Positions 43,580-51,500 of a stretch of DNA of 64,000 bases are shown piece after piece. The translations under genes were made by a program, and so were the position numbers. Position 1 is the first letter of the stretch. Each line of letters starts with the position of its first letter. The stretch is from Paralvinella palmiformis (taxonomy: Eukaryota > Annelida > Polychaeta > Terebellida > Alvinellidae). The notes under the pieces are model-generated. The model was not told where the DNA came from, searched no databases, and worked only from the letters and a program-made list of their open reading frames with translations. The DNA lies in NCBI GenBank assembly GCA_025642065.1, contig JAODUP010000430.1:248001-312000 (forward strand). Direction: 5' to 3'.

Positions 43580-45486
43580 CAAAACTATTAATAGTTAAAT
43601 CCATAATTTACTTTACGATAAATCTGTGAAACATACACATACGAATACATACAGAATCATCATCATCATTACACAAGCACACACATCACACACACACACA
43701 CACACCACACCCTCTCTCTCTCTCTCTCTCTCTCTCGTATTATTTCCATGGTTCATTGAATCTTCCTGCGGAGATTGTAATCTTCTCCTGGACTAAATAT
43801 ATGGTACCGGATGATTGTTAAAACGACTGGAATTCCTATGGAGGTTCTGGAACAGAATCATCGTTCCTATAAGTCCAGATATGTCCAGTCTAAATATGGC
43901 ATTGAACGGTAGCTTTGGTTTGCTTGGTGTTAATAACATTAACATCCTTTATTGTAACTACCTATATAGCTTGTATAGCAGACATTAAGGTCGATTTGAA
44001 AATGTTAATCTATAATTTTAACAGAGTTGAGGCTGTGATGCTATATTGACCTAATTTGCCACAAAGGTCAATTTTCTACTGGCAATTAAGCTATCGGTTT
44101 TAATAAAAGTCGCTTCGTGACAGCTGGCTGTTGCAAAACCTAATCTATGAAGAGCATAGCATTATAAAGTAGATAAAGTGCGTAAAATGCTGCTTTGAAG
44201 AAAGATAGAATTAGAAAAAATAGCTATAAATGGGGCTGCTTAGAGGGTTAACATAAACGCCTTCACAACTGCCCTGATCTGACTAGGGTGTGTTACTCCC
44301 AGACACCACGACTGTAGGTGAATCGCTATTTAGAGTTTTGCCGCATGACAACTTAAGGACTGGTGAGACATTACACATGTTTCAGCATGAAAAGTCTCAG
44401 TACCCTGATAAACCGTCCAGAATTTCAATTCCCGATTAGATGATGATGATTGATGTTTTTACGGCCACTTTTGTTCACGTGGTAGGCTAAATGGACCGAG
44501 CGACCTCAAAAGGTAATGAAGCGAAGTCAAAAATGAAACACCCTTCAGATATGGCCAGGCCAAGATTCGAACTCAGGTGGTTGTAATCTGTGGTCCAACG
44601 CGCTACCAATTAGACCACGGAGGCGCCGCAGAATTCACGATTAGAACTTCCAAGTGCCAGTGCCTTATTCCGCTGCCGAAACAAACACACACACACATAT
44701 AAACATACATAAGCGGACGCTGTCGAAGCGCAATTGCTAGCGTATACTCTATGCAGACCTACTGACTACAAACAAGATCGAATCCCGGTGATGTCTGCCT
44801 GGGGGACGTTTCAAAAACGCCATCTAGGTCATTTCAATCTTCACAACTACCGTCTAGTTGGATGTATCAGTCCTGTGCATGTCTTCTCCTACAACGTCTA
44901 CAGAACCAACGAAACAGACCCGGTCGCTTTCGTCGTGTCGCCCGAAGGAAGTTCAAAGCAGCCAATCTTTACACAATGGCCAAGAAACACGGAAACTAAC
45001 ACCGCAACCCGACGACACACACCAAAAAACCAGTTTGGGGGTGAAAAACCTTTTTCAGCTACACAAACCCCCCCACCCAGATACGGTCTATGGGGATGCT
45101 GGTCCTGTCTGGTCTGACTATTTATAGCCTCTGTATGTTCAGAATATGGAGTTGGAAACCATTACCACTGCTCTAAGTACTTTACGCATTGGTTAAGGCT
45201 AAAGACTTCATTATCTGTTTGTCATTTTTATGGACCCGTACAATCCAACAGAACCATCGACACCAGGCGGGGTGTACTGAGATCATACTGACATCGATCT
45301 CAGTCCAAACTTCTGATATTGATTTTGGATTCTGTTGGTTTCACACGTCCAGGTACTCCTCTGATGGTTCACTCAACTGCTATGAGGAATTTGAGATTGA
45401 ACCAAAAAAGGATATCTACGTTTTGAGTATATATAAACATGTTATTTTAATAAAATATACACGTCCAGCATCGCAACTGTTTCATT

Positions 45487-45533
<47 letters not shown>

Positions 45534-48500
45534 CAACTAGCTAATTTTTATAGCACTGTGTCTAAGTCAGACTTGCCACTTATCTATATAACGAACGAGA
45601 TCGTACTATTTTCAGTTTAGATTAGAAGGGTGGTGAACCCGATCAAATAAGCGAGATTATTCATCAAGAGAGCCAAGGAAGTGGGCAACATACCTGGAAC
45701 CGAACAAACCCCGCAGTTTCTAATCAACCACTGTATTACTGAGCTAAACACCATTCGCCATTACGCACGCGAAGGCCATCGACGCGTCAAAAATGACCGC
45801 GTATCGGCTACAAGAACAATCGGGGGGGGGGGGTTCCTTTACACCGAACTTTGATTTAAATTAAGTACGGCACCAGTTAATAAACCCCCCCCTCCCCCCC
45901 CGGGAAATCCACAACATTCACTCGTAAGCACTCTTATAGTCGCGACTAGTTCGCTGCCAATAAACAATATTTACCCAAAACAAGAATACTCACTAGAACT
46001 ATAAATTTTGACCTTGTCAGGACATAATGAGTGGCGTATGGTCTCTCTCTCTCTTCTAATGGATACATTCTGCCACTTGACATCTGAGCCAATAAAATAA
46101 ATGTAAATAGCCCATAATATAGATATAATGGTATTAAGTGGTACCATTTGGTCTGTTTCGCGCGGTATTAAGTAAAGGCCCAAATCCTACGCGCAACGTT
46201 CACCGCTAATTTTCTGTACTGGATCACCTTAGGGATCCAGGATCGCGTTTTATTGCGTTGATACGGCTGGGTGTGGGGGTGTGTGGGGGGGGGGTTGCGT
46301 GGAGGGAGTGTCGGCCTTTGTAAAGATGGTGCTTCCATTTCTTGAAACCATAAATTTACTGCTTCAGGATGCGGACTAAACGCACTCATTGACATTTGTT
46401 TGCCTGTTCCAGGATAGCTGGTTGTGGTGTAATGTCTGTTAGGTCTCGTTGACGAACCAATCAAAGAATGTTATATATAGCAAGTCATTATAAGGATAAC
46501 AACTACCGATAAAACGAAAACAGGGCCACAGCACAGCTTTTCATGACGCAGACCACAAAAAAAACGATAAATATTTTCAATGTGACAACAACATCAACAC
46601 CCGGAACAGGGCGCCTACATGGTCTAATTGCCATAGCGTGGGGTCACAGATCACTACCACCCGTGTTCGAATATCGGCGTGGGGATTATGACAAAATTTC
46701 GTCTCGATTTCTATAATATGCTATCCTTAAAGCGATTCTTTGTCTATTTTCATCCTACTCCAAAATATGCATTTCCTTATTAAAGTTGTAGATAAAATTA
46801 CAGTCCAATCATTTCCCATATTAAGCTTATTAGAACTATATATTTACTGAATATTCGGTTCTGTTCGTTTTCGTTCGGCAAGTTCCGCGGACAGAGTTAC
46901 GTTCTGACGTCATCGAAATGTGTACGTTTTGGTGTAGTTTAGTCGGGTTATGTGTATGCCGTCACCACTTTCTATGCGCCAAAACCAAGCATGCGTATGT
47001 ATTCATGTGTACAATTAATTAGCCAGATGGTGGTCCGCTCGAATGTACCGTGTAAACACGAACTTATTACGACACTTCTATCCACAAAAACTTGCAGATA
47101 TAAGTGACAGAGTGACTAATCATGCTAATAAACATCATTGTTATTAGGTTCATTAAAAAAAAGGTATTAGCTACCAAAGAATTGTTTTAATATAGATCTA
47201 ATTCTAAAGCATATATCCCTCTGGTGAAATATACTTTCGTGTTGTTTATTTACTGAATGACAACATCATGTAGCTGTTGTATATGTTAAAAAAATTCCCA
47301 TACCTTATGACAAGCTTGTGGTTTACACTCACACAAAAACAATTCAATAAAAATATTAACCACAAATGCCGGAACGAAAGAATGAAGTGTCTACCCTTTG
47401 AAAACGCCAAAAGGCAAAACCAAATCTTTACCAAACGGAAGTAATACACACCAGAAGCAGCCGAACGAACAATGGCGCTGGTTTAAACGTTCGGCATTTA
47501 AAGAATGAAGAATGAACGTGAATTACCTTACAACCAAATATCTAACCAACCGTGACCGTGTTCCGATCTGTAAGGTAGCAATACATCGAAACTACGTCGT
47601 GAAACAAAACTAGCAACTAATATTAACGAAATGTCCGACACGAAGTAGCAACAAATCCGACCTAGACTCTCTATCTTATACAACGCAGCAACATAGTGAC
47701 ATAACAACAAATCGTAACCAAGTTTTGACCCAACGATGCAACAAAGCTGAACGACGTTATCGCGGGGAGGGGGGGGGGCGGCGGCCGGGAAATGGCAACC
47801 GAACTCGGGACTACCACAAGTAACTCTATTTACCTCAAAGTTTGACAGCTTTCCTTCGCCGTTCTCTCGGACGCGCATCTTCTTGTTCAGCGTTTCTCCT
47901 TTGATGTTCGGATAGCCCATGTTAATTGAGGTGGCCGGACGACGAGGTGTCGAGCTGGCGAAGTTCCGTCTTGCATACGCACAAGATGACGACGTCGACC
48001 ACGACTATGATGATCGAAATGGATATGACGCGGATGATGACTGATGATTCACCGACTCGTCAGCGGTATAGATCGTGACCAATCCTATCAAACCAAACAG
48101 ATATCGGCAGACTTTCTTCGGCTCGCCTTTCTGTAATGTAATCCAATTATCGGCGAAATGACCGCCGGTTATGGTCGGTCGGTCGTCTAATGAAATATTC
48201 ACGATCTTCGAATAAGCCGACGTCGGATCGGAAAGATTTCACCGCACAGTCTTTGTAGTCTATTTCTAAGCCGAAGGTGAAACCGAGCCGAAAGCTTCCC
48301 AGTTCGACTTGCCAAGAAAAGAAGTAGCCGGAACAAGCGGTTGAGGAACAATCCTATGTCAAGGACACGGCGGTCGTTTACCGCCGAAGACTCGCCTTTA
48401 TTATCGTATTGTTCGGCACACCGAGAAACGTTTAATTCGGCCGATGACGTCACGGGCGGCCTGGGTGGTTGGTTGTCGTCGATGCCGAAGCCGATTTGCC

Positions 48501-51500
48501 AAACTCAATTGTTAAACCGATTCCGGAGGGAATTTCATCGACCGTCGCCACAGGAATTTTGTTTTCGCGGCCTTTAAGTCGCCTCTGGTTTCCCCAAACT
48601 GTGCTACAGAGGATCGTTGAATGACGCCGAGAACTCCTCTCATCGTCCAAGAAGACATAACCCCCCCCCTCCCCGTTAGTCGCGATGAGTAACCGGTTGT
48701 CTATGACACAGTGAAGGAGGCGATGGCTTTTTGCGTCGGCCTAGAAAACGACAATAGCTTCCGAGAAATGGCCGATGGCACGCGACAGCTAACGTTACAA
48801 CAAGAGACGACTACCGAACGGTGAGTCATCATCGTGGAATGTTCGGATTTTTCTTCCTTCCTTTCTGCTATTAGTTAGACATAGAAAGGCCAAACAACGG
48901 GGGTAGATATGTACCCCGAACAAACGATGTTCATGGTTAATTACTAGCAGCGAGGTGGGTGTAGTGTTGGCACGACGCGAGTCTTGGCTGACAAATCTCT
49001 GTTTTCGATGAGACACCAATTTCCGGTGAGTCAGCGCCATCGTGTAGGCTACGCGATCGGGAGCTCTAAATTTCGACGTCAACGGTGCGCGATCCAGCTG
49101 ATATGAAGGTTTAAAGGTTGACCCAAACTGTCGTGCACAAAAAAGGCCGAGACGTGGATGTAGGGGTGCATGCAGCAGCTGAATAACGCACACGTGAACA
49201 AAATATACACAAGACACGCTCTGATCGCCTGTTTCATCTCCGTACTCAGCTACCCACAGTCAGAAACGGGTCCGCGCCAACGTCAACCATGTTCATTGGC
49301 CGAGAACCGGTCGGCATTTCGTTATCAGATCTTAAACATCAGTTTACAAACAGGGAGGGAGGGATTCTTTAAGGCCAGCAACTAAATAGCAAACGGGACA
49401 TTTAAGTACAGGTGACTGTTCTTAATGAACCCAGCACACGGTATGTAGTAGTAGCTATAGGGCTAGTCTTAAGATTCCAACTCCGATACGGGTGTGTATT
49501 AGTACCGAAGACTCGTATATGTTCACCTGAGCTTCAAACATCGGGTAGCGAGTAGATACGGATACACAAATAATAACAGGGACGAATTGATAACAGGTCA
49601 GAAGGTCACCAGATAACACCTCCTAAAACTAGAACATGCAAACAAGGTTTTCGTGATTGATGCATGCATGAAACAAATAGAGAGAAAAACGGTTTTTTGT
49701 TTTGTTTTGGCTTAGTGTTCTTCTCATGCATGAAAACAATCACAGTGGGCATTTCCGGGGACAAACACTGTTACCTGATTATATAAATAAACACACACAC
49801 ACACACACGAAGCGTTTCCGTGGTCTATCTGTTAGCGGGGCTCGCCACAGACTTCTAACCCCTGAGTTCAAAACCTCGACTGAGCTGTGTGTGAGTGGTG
49901 TTCCTTAGCTCTGGACGTTGCTCGGCCCATTTACATCAAAATGTGCATAAAAGTGGCCATAAAAAGGCCACATTTCCATTTAGATTCTGTACTAATATAC
50001 CGCATAAATAACCAGTAACCGATATTTAAAAGCATCCCATTAAGACAAAATCAACGTCACTTTTATTCATTTCGTAAACTTCACAATTTACTTTGATTTA
50101 TCACAATCATACAACAAGTCCATATTATAAAACTACTTCACAAATAAAGCTTTAGTCTATTCACGTCTCTATGAGCGACAGAAATGTCCGTTTATTTATT
50201 GCAAAACACAATAATAACCTTGTTCTTATCTAAAATTGTCTTTTGTACTGACTAACAGTTATTATGAACCATCACATCATTCATTCGTTCGTTTGTTGGT
50301 TGGTTGATTCGTTCATTCATTGTTTAACGTATTCGTTTACGAGCTCTGACGTCATTTAACACAGGGGCCATTATTTCAAACCAATTGAAATGACAACGGA
50401 AGCTGTTCTTGAAATACGAAACGGCCATCCAGGTCACGCGAAACGGCCGCGATGGGCTTCATTTGTGGGCTAAATGCCTCCTGATTGCTTCGACCCGGGT
50501 GACATCCGTAGAATGCATGCGAACGCCGAGTTTCTAGGAGACAAAACTCGTATTGTCCACGTGACACAATTGACATCTGTCTGGTGACCAGATGGGAACA
50601 ACATTCGTGGGACAAACACCAAGGACACACGCTGGATGGAACGTTGTTGACTATAACAATCGACACATTTTAAGCGTTTCATCAGCAAACTAATATTATT
50701 GTTGCTGACGAGTGGCTGAAAAAAGCATTGTTTGTAGTGGAACTGTGTTTGTCGGGACAGTACGGTGGGGTATCTGTAGGACAAGTTATACAATATATCA
50801 TAGAATGAGTGAGTGAGTGAGTGAGTAAGTGAATGAGTGAGTGAATCATTCAGTCAGTCAGTCAGTCAACGAACGAGTGACCGAATGAGTTAGTATGGGG
50901 TGGAGTGAGCGAGTGAGCGAGCGAGCGAGTGAGTGAGTGTTTTGTTTAGCCAAACATTTTTTTTTAGTGGACAAAATGGTTCTAGACACATACATACATC
51001 GCCGAATTAGAGTAGCTGGTGGCCAAGCTGGATATTTGCTCTCCAGACTGCAGTCCGCTATTAACATTACCCACAATACTGATTCAATAGACATATAAAG
51101 AGTACAGCCAACAGGTCATTTCGGCCTAAGCACAACAATAGAAATATATTTCCGACGTGTTGGTGTTATTATAAAAAATAAACACAGCATTGTTCCAGTT
51201 GACCTGGTCTAATTCGGGCACCAATTACCAATCAAATGACAGGCAATAAAGCAAAATTAAAACAGTTAAATAAACACATATATGGCCGTCTGTCTCGTTC
51301 AATCTCGGCTTAAAAAATATCAGATACATTTCCTGGCGGAATTACACGTCACGTGACAGACATTAGCGAATAACGGCCTGATGTTGTTTAGACAGTGTTA
51401 CGCAGCCAGTTTAGAGATACTGCGGGGAAAGCCTTCTGGTAATAATAATATTTTGACAAAATAGTACGAGTTGTTAAATGTCTGTGATCCTTAGTTCCAC

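Larger units (their letters stand above)
41080..47833 (-). other. Intron with SINE, (TA)n and (CT)n repeats
   Basis: Contains (GA)n near 43,247-43,283, a partial family B SINE near 43,318-43,372, (TA)n of about 50 bp at 43,526-43,575, (CT)n near 43,709-43,736, the family A SINE at 44,440, a tRNA-like stretch at 44,712, (GT)n/(GA)n at 45,488-45,532, and a family A head fragment at 46,608. 41.7-42.2 kb is moderately CpG-containing, with no exon recognised. Confidence 0.7.

Noticed and set aside
44734..45117. Plus-strand frame of 127 codons as a protein gene
   Set aside because: An overlapping frame is equally open, it starts in a tRNA-like sequence, and the peptide resembles nothing I know.
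47528..47833. Continuation of the open frame past the 47,834 donor (130 codons in total from the ATG)
   Set aside because: After the donor GTAAAT the peptide loses any similarity and becomes low-complexity; the exon model ending at 47,834 fits phase and splice signals better.
48795..49217. Minus-strand frame of 140 codons
   Set aside because: Lies in CpG-rich DNA where stops are rare; no family similarity or helix/repeat pattern. Kept only as part of the possible promoter region.
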